DNA of 64,000 bases from Monodelphis domestica (taxonomy: Eukaryota; Chordata; Mammalia; Didelphimorphia; Didelphidae), in assembly GCF_027887165.1 (NCBI RefSeq), contig NC_077231.1:186232103-186296102 (forward strand), read 5' to 3'. A program made the translations under genes and the position numbers. This document shows positions 38,113 to 49,158 of the stretch, piece after piece. Position 1 is the stretch's first letter, and each line of letters starts with the position of its first letter. The notes below the pieces were generated by a model that did not search any database, was not told the origin of the DNA, and saw nothing but the letters and a program-made list of their open reading frames with translations.

Positions 38113-38639
38113 GTAATTACTTTCCTGCCTTGACACTGAGTGAGATAGAATTAAGTATATTATTCTCAGAATGAGAATTTTGCTTGCACCTCATTTCTTG
38201 AAACACACTTTAACACCCAATTTTATCCTTCCTAGGGAATGGGATGTAGCAGTCTGGTGTGTTGCTTTTGGTGACTTTTATACAAAAGTCCTGGAGACAA
38301 GGCAGGAAAGAGTGATTGATAATGAGGAACAAAGGACACCAATTCAAGGGCAGTTGGCAATTTGGTTACTCTTTTATCTCTTAAAGGAATGAGGAATGTA
38401 ACTTTTCTGTTTTACTTTGCTGTTCTAAGTTAGAAACCTCTGCATTCAAGATTGCATGTCTTTCAAGACTGTACATCATAGCTTCCCCAAATGGAGCTGT
38501 AATAAGAAAGGGAAGAAGTGGGAGCCTATATATATATATATATTATTTGCTTAATTGTTTGGCACTTGCCGTTAGGGCATCTGTCCGTTTTCATGAAAAG
38601 AAATAAAAATGCTGTGTCCTTTAAAAATCTGGCCCTCCA

Positions 38640-39222
38640 AATCTAGTTTTTAGTAAGTATGGAGTTCCTGTTCATTTTGTTATCTTATCCTACACACCAC
38701 TGTTACACTTAATTTATATATTTGGGGCAGCATATAGTAATTTTTGCTTCCATGCTTTAGAGAAAGAGTAAGGTGGACCCTGGCTAAAAGTGAGGGATTT
38801 GAGAGGGAATCCTAGCTTCTCTGAAGCTTTGGGAGAGTAGCAAATGGAGTGTGTACCTGCCTGCTGGGCTTATTTTAGAAAAGTGCCTCTGCCAATCAGG
38901 TCTAGTTTTATGAAAAATGTATATTTGATCCAAATTGCAGTTTTTGTGTTCATAAAGCAATTTGAAACGCAAAAAAAAAAAAGACAGCTAAGAGGGTGAG
39001 GGGACACCAGCGTTTCCCATTATCCAAAGTCCTGGTGGCAAAACCTGATCCTGAGCCTGACCTGGAGTTCTGAGCTGTTCCAAGTGCTCAGAGAAGAGCT
39101 TTCCCAGGATAAGGGAACCCACGTGGAATGATAGGGGAAGGGGGTGGGTTTATGTTCCTCCAGGGGATCCTGACCCCACGCCCTTCTATTAATGGTTCAT
39201 TTTATTCCATTAGTTGGGCTTC
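38640..39222 (+). repeat. Paralogous block A
   Basis: Aligns with 42404-42491 plus 45403-46530 (block B) at roughly 90% identity by eye. Block A lacks the ERV and also about 0.6 kb present in B at 45.47-46.10 kb. Both blocks end at an exon 1 relic of the ANKRD26-like family. Confidence 0.7.
38990..39222 (-). pseudogene. Exon 1 array copy 1: truncated stub with intron flank
   Basis: This aligns with 46300-46530: TTCCAAGTGCTCAGAGAAGAGC, CCACGTGGAATG/CCACGTGAAAGG and GGTTCATTTTATTCC. Only the last codons of exon 1 remain; similarity stops just inside the exon, and the donor is altered. It lies within the paralogous block 38.64-39.22 kb. Confidence 0.55.
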
Positions 39223-39699
39223 ATGAGAATATTTTTCTGTGAGTAGGAAAGTTCTGGATTTGGCCTGTAGTTGTGGTTTCACTGAGGATTATGCATCTAA
39301 GTAAAAGTTAACCCATGATAGTCTTTTGGGATAGGGTTTGAGGGACTGATCTTTTGGTGATGTTTTAGAGAATTAGGGTACAGATATTTTGCTCTTGCGT
39401 TACTCATTCTGAGACTAGGGGGAATAGTAATCATGCCAATTCCATAGGTAAGGGGCATTGATGAGAGAGGTCATGCAAGGGGGACTGAGTGGGCAATCAC
39501 ATATTACCAAGGGCCACTCTGTGGTCTCCATAGCTACCACTCATGACTCTGTCAAGGCGTCATGGCCTGATGAATCCCAGCAGGTCTAACCTGACCACAC
39601 ATATCATTCTGCTGTTCCTCTACTTCATTAACTTTCTGACATGATGTAATAAACACACTATCATTCAGAAATGTTATTCACTTCACCATACAGGATGTT

Positions 39700-39865
39700 T
39701 CTCCAACAATGAAAAGAACCCATGCTGAAGAGACAGAAAATTTGCATTCAAATTCTGCCTGACACTACTTGTGTGCCCTTAAGCAAGCAATTCCCTCATC
39801 TATAAAATAAGTGATTGGACTACCATTCCTCTGAAATCCCTTCCAACTCTAGATCAATGATCCAA
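39700..39865 (+). mobile_element. MIR fragment
   Basis: Contains TTCAAATTCTGCCTGACAC and CCCTTCCAACTCTAGATC. Confidence 0.6.
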
Positions 39866-39979
39866 AGTGGGGAATGCAAGAAGTATGTATAGATAACTCC
39901 TTGGGGTGGGGGTGGGGGGATATGTAGTTTGTCCTTGACTTTTTCATCTTCCTTACCAGGCACAGCTACTTTCATATAT

Positions 39980-40218
39980 TGTTGTTCAGTCATTCAGTTG
40001 TGTCTGACTCCTTGTGAACTTTAAGACCCTCTTGTCCATGGTACTTACCTGTCAAAGATACTGGAAGGGTTTACCACTGCCTCTCCTGTGGATTATGTCA
40101 AAGGTTAAGTGACTTGCCCAGGGTCACAAAGCTAGTTTGTGTATGAAGCTAGGTTTGAACTTGTCTTTCTGACTCCAGATCCAGTTCTCTACCCATTGAG
40201 CAACCTAGCTGTCTCCTA
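39980..40218 (-). mobile_element. CORE-SINE (Mar1 type), full length
   Basis: Reverse orientation from GTTGTTCAGTCATTCAG to GAGCAACCTAGCTGTC. Confidence 0.7.
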
Positions 40219-40345
40219 GGCAAGGAGAAGTTAAGTTACTTGCCCAAAGTCACACAGCTAGTATCTAAAACCAGATTTGAATGTAATTCTTTCTGACACT
40301 AGACCCATCACCCTATCCACTGAGCAGTCTAGATGCTTCAACTTT
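40219..40345 (-). mobile_element. MIR/CORE-SINE fragment
   Basis: TTACTTGCCCAAAGTCACACAGC and a reverse tRNA-type head; adjoins the previous copy. Confidence 0.6.
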
Positions 40346-40959
40346 TATATAGTATGCTCTTAATAAATACTCATTTATATACAAGATAGAAAAATTTATT
40401 CTTCATTGATATTCAATAGAAAAACCATTTGAGTTTGTTCTTTTTTTCAAGATGAGGAATTTTCACATTTTTTTCCTTCAATTTTGTGTTTTCTGGAGAG
40501 GACTGTACCAATATAGACTATCTATTGCTAATAGTTAATATCTTAGTTCCATTGACAGAGGTTAGTGAGAAAGAAGATGTAGCTAAAGTGGCTTTAATGT
40601 AAAGATTTCAAGGAAACTAAAAATGATTAAAAGGATAAGAAACTGGCTCACTTTGGAACTTCAGGTAGTAAATGTCTGAAGTTAGATTTGAACTGAGATT
40701 TTTTTAATTCCTTGAATTCAATCTCTTTGTACCACACAGATGAGGACAAAATGCAGAGACCATGAGTCCTTAGCTCTGCTCAGGCAAGACATAATAGCAG
40801 GTTCCTGGGGCAGAAAGATTATATCCTGTTTCCTCAGTGTCCTCCTCACATCCTAGTCCATTTCCAACATTTACTAAACACCTGTTTCAGTTATATCATG
40901 TCACAATGGAGGGGAAAAAGATGTCTTCATAAGCTTTCATGAGATAATAAGTGGTCACT

Positions 40960-41100
40960 GGCGCTCATAGATTTAGAACCATCATTCCATTTTATAAATA
41001 AAATATAAGAAAATTTAAGTGACTTGCCCAAGGTCACAAGCTATAAATGGTTGAACTTGATATCATTGACTCCGAGTCCATCACTGTCTCATAGCCTCTT
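40960..41100 (-). mobile_element. MIR fragment
   Basis: Contains TTTAAGTGACTTGCCCAAGG. Confidence 0.6.
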
Positions 41101-41461
41101 TCCTACTTGTTTTCATTTCTTCTACAGGATTTGCTCACTTTACAGCTGAAAAAATCGATGGACTAGAGAAAACTTGACCCAAATTTAAAAACAGGTTAGT
41201 TAAGACTCATAGAATAGAGCCTGGATGTCCTGTGTATACTCCTGCTGCTTTTACTAAAATGTCATGTAATACAAATGCAGGAACTGCCTTCTCAGAGACA
41301 GTATATTTCATTTGACATTCTTTCACTATCTATTTATTGAATGAATTCTGTGTAGGGAACAGTAGTGGGAACTGAAGGAGATAAAGAAAAGGGCTCTGCC
41401 CCAGTAGAGCTTACAACTTTATAAATACAAGATAGGGTAGCTCTGGTTAGATATCAGGTTG

Positions 41462-42108
41462 TGTAGCAGTCCACTCCTAGCTATGGGCAAGGGAAACAGA
41501 ATGTACAGAGTGGCTTAGAAGAGAGCATGCTCAGTCTTGCACATGGCTAGGAAAGCCTCTGACCCTGACCCCAGCTTCCCCCAAGTTAGGCGGGAAAACA
41601 GGTTTCTTTGTGTTCACCTGGCTAAGAGAAACCACACCTATACCTTGTCATTAACCAATGATAATCATCCCTATGTATTGTGTATATTTGCATATCAAAG
41701 AGATTAAATACAGGGCCACAGCAAGCTCCGCCCTCTCTTGGATCTTAGCTCTCACTGATGTCTGTCCTTGCTGGAGCTTAGCCTCTGGCCAAGCTCCATC
41801 TTTAATTCCTTTCCTTATCTACCTCTCCCACCTGGGACCTGGCTTTTGGCCAGGCACTCTCTTTTCTCTATCATGTCTCCGACCTGTGTGGTATTAATTG
41901 TGGATCTCAGGATGGATCATGCCTCTGTGACATCCTAAGATCGGGGTTCTGCTGTGGCCCCATTATAATCAATAAGGACTGGTTTCTGACTCATTTCTGC
42001 CACCTCATATCTATAACTTGGCTCTACCATGCCCCTTGGAGTATCCAAAACTTCTATCCTTTTTCTATCTTTCTACCTTGTGGCTTCTCGCTGGCCTAGA
42101 AAGCCGTA
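41462..42108 (+). mobile_element. Solo LTR, family A (fossil)
   Basis: A 647-bp LTR beginning TGTAGCAGTCCAC and ending AGCCGTA is flanked by the 5-bp duplication GGTTG (41457-41461, 42109-42113). Its internal landmarks (GGCGGGAAAACAGG, CAATGATAATCATCCCTATG, CTGGCCAAGCTCCATC) are shared with the copy at 56551-57256. No interior is attached. Confidence 0.8.
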
Positions 42109-42491
42109 GGTTGTCTGAAAAAGTCCTGAAGATGTTAATCAATATCTTTATTGTGTTGTTGCAGTCAAAAATTTAATGTGAATTGAGCTGTACTAGAAGG
42201 ATAGCTTCCAGGATTTGCTCTAGGCAGACTGGCATATTGTAGTCATTCTGGATAACACTATTTAAAAAGCTTCAGTTAGGCTTAGATTTGATATAAGGAA
42301 TGATGCCTTTCTGGAAGTCTTCAGAAGTTAAACACTTGTTGGATATTTTATAATGGGATTCATTTCAGGTATGGACTGGACTTGATGGCTGCTGATGTTC
42401 CTCCAAATCCAGTTTTTAGTTAGTGTGGAGTTCCTGTTCATTTTGTTATCTTATCCCACACAACACTTACACTTCATATATGGGGCAGCAT

Positions 42492-42818
42492 TGTAAAAAT
42501 GGAGATTTGAACCCCAGACTTCAATCCCCAGAAGTCCTTGGCAGTTCCCAGAATTCCCTATAATTTCACCAAAATCCCCACCTGGGCAGAGAACAAAATT
42601 TATATTTAAACTGACTGTACCATGGACTCTCTCTCTGCTTCTGATTCTAAGCACACGAGTCTCTCAAGATGTAGAGTAAGTGACTGTGAATGGGCTTTTC
42701 AGCCCTAGACACGTGCTTGTCTTATTTTGTATTTTCTTATTTCCTTGATTTCTAATAATCTTTAATAAACCAATAAAAATATAATACTTTTAGTAGAGAA
42801 ACTATTTTCACTGTTACA
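42492..42818 (+). repeat. 5' LTR of the 42.5-45.4 kb fossil element
   Basis: Begins TGTAAAAATGG and ends CACTGTTACA; aligns over its full length with 45076-45402. Confidence 0.8.
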
Positions 42819-43404
42819 GTTAATGGTGACCAAATGGGAAAAACTCTCAAATTAAAAAAAAAAAAAGATAGCCTAGATAATGATTTCTAAGCCACTTTTC
42901 TCCAAGGCTTTTTAGCAAGCCTCTTGACTCATCTCTCTCCTGCCAGCAATCTGGACCCAGATTGTGCTCACCTGGTCCTGGCCCTGACCACTCCAGTGGT
43001 CTCTCTCTCTCACCTGGCCCAGTTGATCCCTGGCCCCAGAAACTCTGGCCTTGGACCCAGATGGCTCATCACCCCAGGACCCAGGCTGCTGGTAACAGAC
43101 TCAATTTCTTCAGGAATCAAAAACCACCTGGTAAAAATAGGGGTGATTTTTCCTTAGGCTATGATTATCCACATGGCAAGGGGCAGGGGCCACATGGGGG
43201 GGGGGAGGGAGAAAAAGGAGAAGGAAGAGAAGTTTCCAAACAGGAACTTATAAGCATGACTACTTTAAAAGGATATCTTTTGAGTGCGTTGATACTTTTA
43301 TTTATATCACCTGAGAGTCAGGGGGAAAATTCAATTCCCTGCAATTCTTTGGCAAAATTTGAGATTCCAAAAACCCACCCTTACTATGGGGGGGGGGGGT
43401 GGGT

Positions 43405-43490
43405 GCAATTCAGTGGCTCAGTGGATTGAGAGCCAGGCCTAGAGATGGGAGGTCCTGGGTTTAAATCTGGTCTCAGATACTTCCTGGCAT
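43405..43490 (+). mobile_element. Truncated SINE inside the ERV interior
   Basis: Only the head (AGTGGATTGAGAGCCAGGCC to CTCAGATACTTCCTGGCA) remains, after a long G run (43388-43399). Confidence 0.7.
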
Positions 43491-45075
43491 TTTCCAAGGT
43501 TGAAAGATTTGCTACATTGTAAAAATTATGACAAATATCCATCAGTTCACAGGATTTTAAAAATGCCATACAGAAACTTATGTGGAATATGATAGTGGGT
43601 TTGTTTGCTATTGGAATTAACCAGACTATTGAGAATTTGGGGTATATTGATACCTACATATTTGTAGTACTGTTCTTTAAAAAAAAAAATAACTGTTACT
43701 TTGTAATATTCATTTACTTGTACTCACAGTGGATCATGGCCAGATATGAAGAGGAAATAGATCTCATTTTTGGTGAGAAAGCCTTATATTCTATATTTTC
43801 TTAGCTGACACAGTGTGTCAATGATTATAAGTATTTTTTTATTTTTAAAACTTTAATTATATTTTTCTTGCACGTGCAAAATACTATTTCAGTTTTTTCT
43901 CTCCTTTTTATATTTGAAGCACATGACTCCAGTATTAAGATTTTCTTTAATTTTTTTAATTTAGCAGTAATATAAGTTTAAAATACATTTGCTATAATAT
44001 CAATCCATAACCAAAAAGCTTGAGACTGTAAAAATGATGCCACTAATTGTTTAAAAAATATTATGGGACTTTGCTTAATGATTCTGTCTGATTCCAGGAC
44101 AAGATATACAAAAGAGCCATTTCACAGGGCCAAAGAAGCAAAGCTAAACCTGAATTGTGCCAAAAGAGCACACAGGTCAACAAATAAACCAATCCAGGAT
44201 GGATTGATGTACTTCTAAGCCAATAAAAAGGACTTGAACCTAGTGTGAAGACTCAAGGTTGCACCACTTAACATACATTAAGATGTAGGCCTTCCTTGTA
44301 TCCATACTCTTTGTGAAAATACTTACAAATGAGTATCCCAAACTTGGCTCCTAATCTGGCTCCTACAATATAGTCCCTTTTCTGTCTTTCATAGTGTGGA
44401 AACCTTTCTGTAGTTCTGGCTACTGACTGGGTAAATGCTTACTTGCTTATACCATTTTAATTGGACCCTGATTCAAGGAATTGTTATAGATTTATTTTTC
44501 CTTTACTTGGAATTTTTACACATAAGACTTTGATAGTCTATATTTCATCCAGAAATTATCTTTTTTAATTTGGATTTTTTCTGATGTCTTTTTAATTTCT
44601 CTTGCCAATTGATTCATATACCTCATAACTCAGCCATGCATCCCTAAAGGATCCCTGTGTTTTTCAATCACCCTCTTTCAAGGCGGGGGGGGGGGAATGT
44701 AAAAATATTATTATTTTAAATTGCAAAGTTTAAATTCCTTTTGAGAAGAAATTTTAGGTTAATAAACATGCTACCTCTCCAAATCCAGAAACTGAACTGT
44801 TTGGAGAAGACACCATGAAGATGACTCCAGACCACAGGCTGCATGAGAAGATCAAGAATGAACTTTGGGTGTGGTTGATTGAACATTTATTTGTATGTAT
44901 ACTTTCATGCCAAAGAGGACTGCCCCCTAACTGTTTTTTTTTTTGTCAATGCGTCTAGCAATTATTGGTTTTGTTCTTTTTTCCTCTTACCTCAAATTAT
45001 TGTAATCTTTAAGTTGATTATGTTTTCATGATCCTTTTTGGGGAAACCTTTCCCAATAACGATCAAACGGGAACA

Positions 45076-45402
45076 TGTTAAAATGGAGATTTGAACCCCA
45101 GACTTCAATCCCCAGAAGTCCTTGGCAGTTCCCAGAATTGCCTATAATCTCATCAAAATCCCCACCTGGGTGGAGAACAAAATTTGTATTTAAACTAACT
45201 GTACCACGGACTCTCTCTCTGCTTCAGATTCTAAGCACACGTGCCTCTCAAGATGTAGAGTAAGTTACTGTGAATGGACTATTCAGCCCTAGACACGTGC
45301 TTCTCTAATTTTGTATTTTCTTATTTCCTTGATTTCTAATAATCTTTAATAAACCTATAAAATATAATACTTTTAGTAGAGAAATTAATTTCACTGTTAT
45401 AG
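45076..45402 (+). repeat. 3' LTR of the 42.5-45.4 kb fossil element
   Basis: Begins TGTTAAAATGG and ends CACTGTTATA, followed by the target duplication GCAT. Confidence 0.8.
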
Positions 45403-46506
45403 CATATAGAAATTTTTGCATCCATGCTTTCTCCATGGAGAAAGAGTAAGTTAGACCCTGGTTACAAGTAAGGCTTTTCCTATTCATTAAAAATGGACAA
45501 GCAGTGGTCGTGAGAGATAAGAGGCCTTGGAGAGTAGCTGGCCTAATAGAGAAGCAGGAGCAAGGAAAAGTTCCCCCTAGCCAAAGGGGTCATTGGTGGG
45601 GCAGGATTCATTGGACAGCTTGGTCTTCTGCCCAAGCTAACTGTAGTCAGCCAATCATGGGGAGTAGACAGGGCATTGACTTTTCTCTTGTGCTAAATCT
45701 GAATGCCATCTGATGGCAGAGATGTCTAGTTTTGCACTCCAGAGGAGACAAAATCGAGATCTTTCCTAGGGCTTCCAGGCATTTGTCATAGTTTCCCAGT
45801 CAGAGCGCCCAGGTGTATGTTCTGAAGCTTATGGGGAAAGGCACTCATACCAAATGTCCCTCTAAATCCAGGGTTGCAGGGAGCCTTTCAGGCTTAAGTT
45901 CCTGGGGCTGCTCTGATTTCAGAGGTCCTCCTCCAGAGTGCAAAGTCCCTCCTCTTTATTAGAGTTTACAGAGAAGAAAAGAAGAATGGGGGCAAATAAT
46001 TGATCAGGGAGAGGGAATGTTGGAGCATCCCATACCAAGTAGCCTCCAGTTTAAATCTAATGGCACTTTTACTGATGGGGAAGGGCAAAACCAGAGGAAT
46101 AGAGGTGAGGAATTTTGAGAGGGAATCCTAGCTTCTCTGCAGTTTTGGGAGAGTAGGAAATGGAGTGTATGCCTGCCTGCTGGGCTTGTGTTGGGAAAGT
46201 GTCTCTGCCAATCAGGTCTAGTTTTGTGAACAATGTGTATTTGATCCAAATTGCAGTTTTTGTGTTCATAAAGCAATTTGAAAAGAAAAAAAAAGGACAG
46301 CCAGGAGGGTGAGGGGACCCCAGCTTTTGCCACTATTCAAAGTCCTGGTGGTAAAGCCTGAGCCTGAGCCAGACCTGAAGTTCTGTGCTCTTTCCAAGTG
46401 CTCAGAGAAGAGCTTTCCCAGGATTAGGGAATCCACGTGAAAGGATGGGTGAACGGGTTGGGCTTATATTCCTCCAGGGGACCCTGCCCCCACCTCCTTC
46501 TCTTAC

Positions 46507-46985
46507 CGGTTCATTTTATTCCGTTAGTTGAGCTCGTGCTCAACTATTCAGCAGAAGCAGCTACTGCACATTTGCCATATCTCCCATAGAAGTTGCTCTG
46601 TGGAACTTTCCCAGATCCTTTTTATTGAGCTTATATCCTTCAGAGGAGGATGCTCCATCTGTCCCTCTGTCCCTGCTCAGGTTCGTTGAGGAGCAAGCCT
46701 GAGGCTGTGTTTTATTTCGCTTAAAAAAAAAAAATTAAATATTCTGTAGAAAAAGCGGAACGACTGGAGAGGGCTCCTCTCTGAATGTCCTCCAGACCCT
46801 CACTTTCGCTCTGAGCACCACACACTTAAGCCGGGAGGGTCCAGCAATTAAGACCAATTCAACATTGAAGACAATGGCTGTCCTGGCAACACTGGCCAGG
46901 GAATGGAACTACGCATGGGTTTGTCAGAGGCTTTGGTCAAGGCTCAAAAGCCCAACGGTAAAGTGATGCAGAACAGCGGGGTTTG
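46507..46985 (-). pseudogene. Exon 1 plus promoter array copy 2
   Basis: On the minus strand this block aligns through promoter and exon with the intact exon 1 at 63.36-63.75 kb: shared GCGTAGTTC, GTGTTGCCAGG, CAATGTTGAA, TATTTAATTT and CAGCCTCAGGCTTG in the same order. The exon ends at AATGAACCG then GTAAGAG, the same donor as the intact copy. The start ATG is not preserved and the coding frame is interrupted, so it is a relic, but the promoter part is the best preserved of the array. It is flanked on its intron side (46.28-46.50 kb) by sequence shared with 38.99-39.20 kb. Confidence 0.65.
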
Positions 46986-47208
46986 AGAGCTACTGGCGAA
47001 TTGGTCTCAAACCTCTAGATCCCCAAGGCTGGTTAAGCCCTCAGAGGGGCTGCTATCAAATCTCCAGGAGGAGGGGGATTGACTTTCTGCTGTTCCAGGT
47101 GCTCAGAGAATAACTTTAGGGGACACATACGGTCTCATGTTTGGGGATGGGGAAGGATGGTGGGCTTAGGTTCTTCCAGGGAACCTCCATGAAACCCTCT
47201 TCGCTTAC

Positions 47209-47310
47209 AGGTTCATTTTATCCCCTTTTTTGAGCTCCTGCTTTTTCAGTAGGCACAACCGCTGAAGGCGCAAGCCTGAGGCTAACTTTTGTTGTGGCCA
47301 AAACAGAAAG
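47209..47310 (-). pseudogene. Exon 1 array copy 3 (internally deleted)
   Basis: The end of exon 1 (AAAATGAAC, donor CT-GTAAGCG at 47208) is joined directly to the start region (CCACAACAAAAGTTAGCCTC); the central ankyrin-coding part is missing. The intron-side flank at 46990-47200 aligns with 48250-48500, which defines the longer repeat unit of about 0.7 kb. Confidence 0.55.
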
Positions 47311-47460
47311 TCTTTGTACATCTAGTTGAAGATTCAACATCTAGGACTAGTCTGGAGGTCTTGTGGGGGCTCTTCCCTGAACCTCTTTGCCATCCTGAGA
47401 CCTTCACCTCCACTCTTAGATTCCTCCAGGCGGCTCATCCTTCACCCTTTTCTCTCCTTT

Positions 47461-47780
47461 TCATTTTACGTGGTTCCTTAAGCTCTTGCTTTACAGGAGT
47501 AGCAGCCACTGCAACCTCCGGACATCTCGGAGAGAGGCCACTTTGGGGAGCTTCCCCAAATTCTTGTTTTGTAGGTGATCTCCTTCGGCAGCGGCAGGAG
47601 CTCCATAGACCTCAACTCCCTCTCCCCCAAGCCCTCTTCCCCCCTCGTCCCTGCGCAATGTGGTGAAGACAGAAGACTAAAAGCTGACTTTTGTTTGGGC
47701 CGACACCAAAATAATTTCCCACATTTGGTGGAGGCTCCTCCCTGAGCCTCTTTGCCTCCTCCCCAGACTCTCAACTCTGA
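47461..47780 (-). pseudogene. Exon 1 array copy 4
   Basis: The minus strand contains the exon 1 pattern: CAAACAAAAGTCAGC near the start, then CTGCCGCTGCCGAAGGAGATC, GGGGAAGCTCCCC and CCTGTAAAGCAAGAGC. The donor is not preserved. It lacks most of the intron-side flank seen with copies 2, 3 and 6. Confidence 0.5.
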
Positions 47781-47823
47781 TCTTGGGTTCCTCGATGCCG
47801 TCCTCTCTTCTCCCCTTCTGTTA

Positions 47824-48240
47824 TGGTTCATTTTATTGTGTTTTTTGAGCTGGTGCTTTTTCAGCGGGAGCGGTCGCTGCACGTTCTTGACTCCAACAAA
47901 AGCCTCTCTGGGGAGCTTCCCAAGGTCCTTGTTTCGGAGGTGGTATCCCTCTGCGGCGGCAGGGGCTCAGTCAACCCCGCTGTCCCTACACGGGGTGGTG
48001 AAGGAGCAAGCCTGAAGCTGACTTCTGTTTGGGACGAAACCGAAAATCCTTTTCAGCATATGGAGGGGGCTCCTCCCTGTGCCTCTTTGCTTCCTCTAGA
48101 TCCTCACCTCGGATCTGGAGGCTAGAGACTTCGGCAGCGAGACCCAGTACTGAGCCAATTGCAACTCCAGCAACTCCAGCAAAGGGATTGAAATACACGT
48201 GAGTTCGTCAGATGCTCTGGTCACAGGGCATAGGCCCAAA
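47824..48240 (-). pseudogene. Exon 1 plus promoter array copy 5
   Basis: An open minus-strand stretch reads VQRPLPLKKHQLKKHNKM, aligned with VQWLLLLKKQRVNETDKL of the intact exon. The 5' part (CCAAACAGAAGTCAGCTTC and an upstream CGTGTATTTCAATCCC with GTTGC motifs at about 48155-48185) matches the promoter. The donor position has changed from GT (AACC-ATAACAG). Confidence 0.55.
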
Positions 48241-48513
48241 GGTTAAGATAAGCAGAAGTGCTGGGCCTGTTAGCCTAGGACGGGTTGGTTCCAAACATCT
48301 AGATCTCGAGGACTAGTTAAACCCCGGGCTGCTATCCAATCCCCAGAAGGTAAAGCCTGATCTTGAGCGGGACCAGGGACTCTGAGCTGTCTTAGGTACT
48401 CATAGAATAGCTTTCTGAGGTTTAGGGGACCACACGGACCCATATTTGGGGATGGGGAAGGATAGTGGGCTTAGGTTCCTCCTGGGGACCCTCCTTCAAC
48501 TCCCTTCTCTTAC

Positions 48514-48800
48514 TGGTTCATTTTATCCCCTTCGCTGAGCTCTTACTTTTTCAGTAGGAGCAGCCAGTGCACTTTCGGGAGTTTCTGACAAGCCGCTCTG
48601 GGGAGCTTCCTTTTTCCTGAGGTGGAATTCCTCGTCTGAAGTTGGGGCTCCATTGCCCCTGAGCGCAGTGGTGGAGGTGCAAGTCGGTGTCTAACTTTTC
48701 TTGTGGCCGAAACGGAAAATCTTTTCCATTATAGCGATGATTCGGGATCCAGGACTAGCCAGGAGGACTCGTGGGGGCTCCTCCCAGAGCCTCTTTACCT
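48514..48800 (-). pseudogene. Exon 1 array copy 6
   Basis: The exon end AAAATGAACCA is followed by GTAAGAGAAG, a preserved donor. The body contains GCTCCCC and CGAAAGTGCACTGGCTGCTCC in the order of the intact exon, and the start-side block has the GGCCACAAGAAAAG motif. The frame is broken. Its intron-side flank (48250-48505) matches that of copy 3. Confidence 0.55.
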
Positions 48801-48804
48801 CCTC

Positions 48805-49040
48805 CAGACCCTTGTGCTTTTTCAGACGCCGCAGCAGCAGCCACTACAACTTCGGGACTTCTACAGAAGTCGCTCTGGGAGCTTCCCAGAGTCCTTGGTT
48901 TGGAGGTCGTATCCTTCGGCAGCAGCAGGGGCTCCATGGACCCCGCTGTCCCTGCGCGGGGCGGAGGAGGCGCAATACTGAAGCTGACTTTTGTTTGGGC
49001 TGAAACCGAAAACCGTTTTTCACATATGGAAGGGTCTATT
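48805..49040 (-). pseudogene. Exon 1 array copy 7
   Basis: From an ATATGTGAAAAACGG start-like block the minus strand follows the intact exon: CCCAAACAAAAGTCAGC, CGCAGGGACAGCGGG, GAAGGATACGACC, then AGTGGCTGCTGCTG. The block with the last codons and donor is missing. It is CpG-rich and retains clear similarity to both the basic N-terminus and the ankyrin part. Confidence 0.55.
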
Positions 49041-49158
49041 CTCTTTGCCTCCTCCAGACCAGAGACTTAGTCACCACCCAGCGACCGATTTGGAGGGGTG
49101 AGGAAGGACGGTGGACTTCGGTTCCTCCAGAGGGCCCTTCTCCGGCTCCTTCTCTTGC

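Larger units (their letters stand above)
42492..45402 (+). mobile_element. Endogenous retrovirus-like element with two LTRs (fossil)
   Basis: The 5' LTR (42492-42818) and 3' LTR (45076-45402), each 327 bp, run TG to CA/TA with an AATAAA-type signal near the end. They are flanked by the 4-bp duplication GCAT (42488-42491 and 45403-45406). About 22 differences between LTRs by hand count (roughly 7%) suggest an insertion of order 10-20 million years ago at typical mammalian rates. The interior is only about 2.3 kb, holds a truncated SINE and has no recognisable gag, pol or env frame; the element is broken. The 4-bp duplication fits the gamma (ERV1) class. Confidence 0.8.
42404..46530 (+). repeat. 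Paralogous block B (interrupted by an ERV)
   Basis: Counterpart of block A; its left part (CCAGTTTTTAGTTAGTGTGGAG) stops at GGGGCAGCAT, where the ERV sits, and resumes after it with GCATATAGAAATTTTTGC. The right part leads into exon 1 array copy 2. Confidence 0.7.

Noticed and set aside
38171-38392. 73-codon plus-strand frame following the L2 fragment
   Set aside because: Reads plausibly but matches no family I know, and a 73-codon frame is not by itself evidence.
42924-43429. 155-codon frame in the interior of the 42.5-45.4 kb element
   Set aside because: Proline-rich, low-complexity, no recognisable viral domain, and it ends in a G run and a SINE head.
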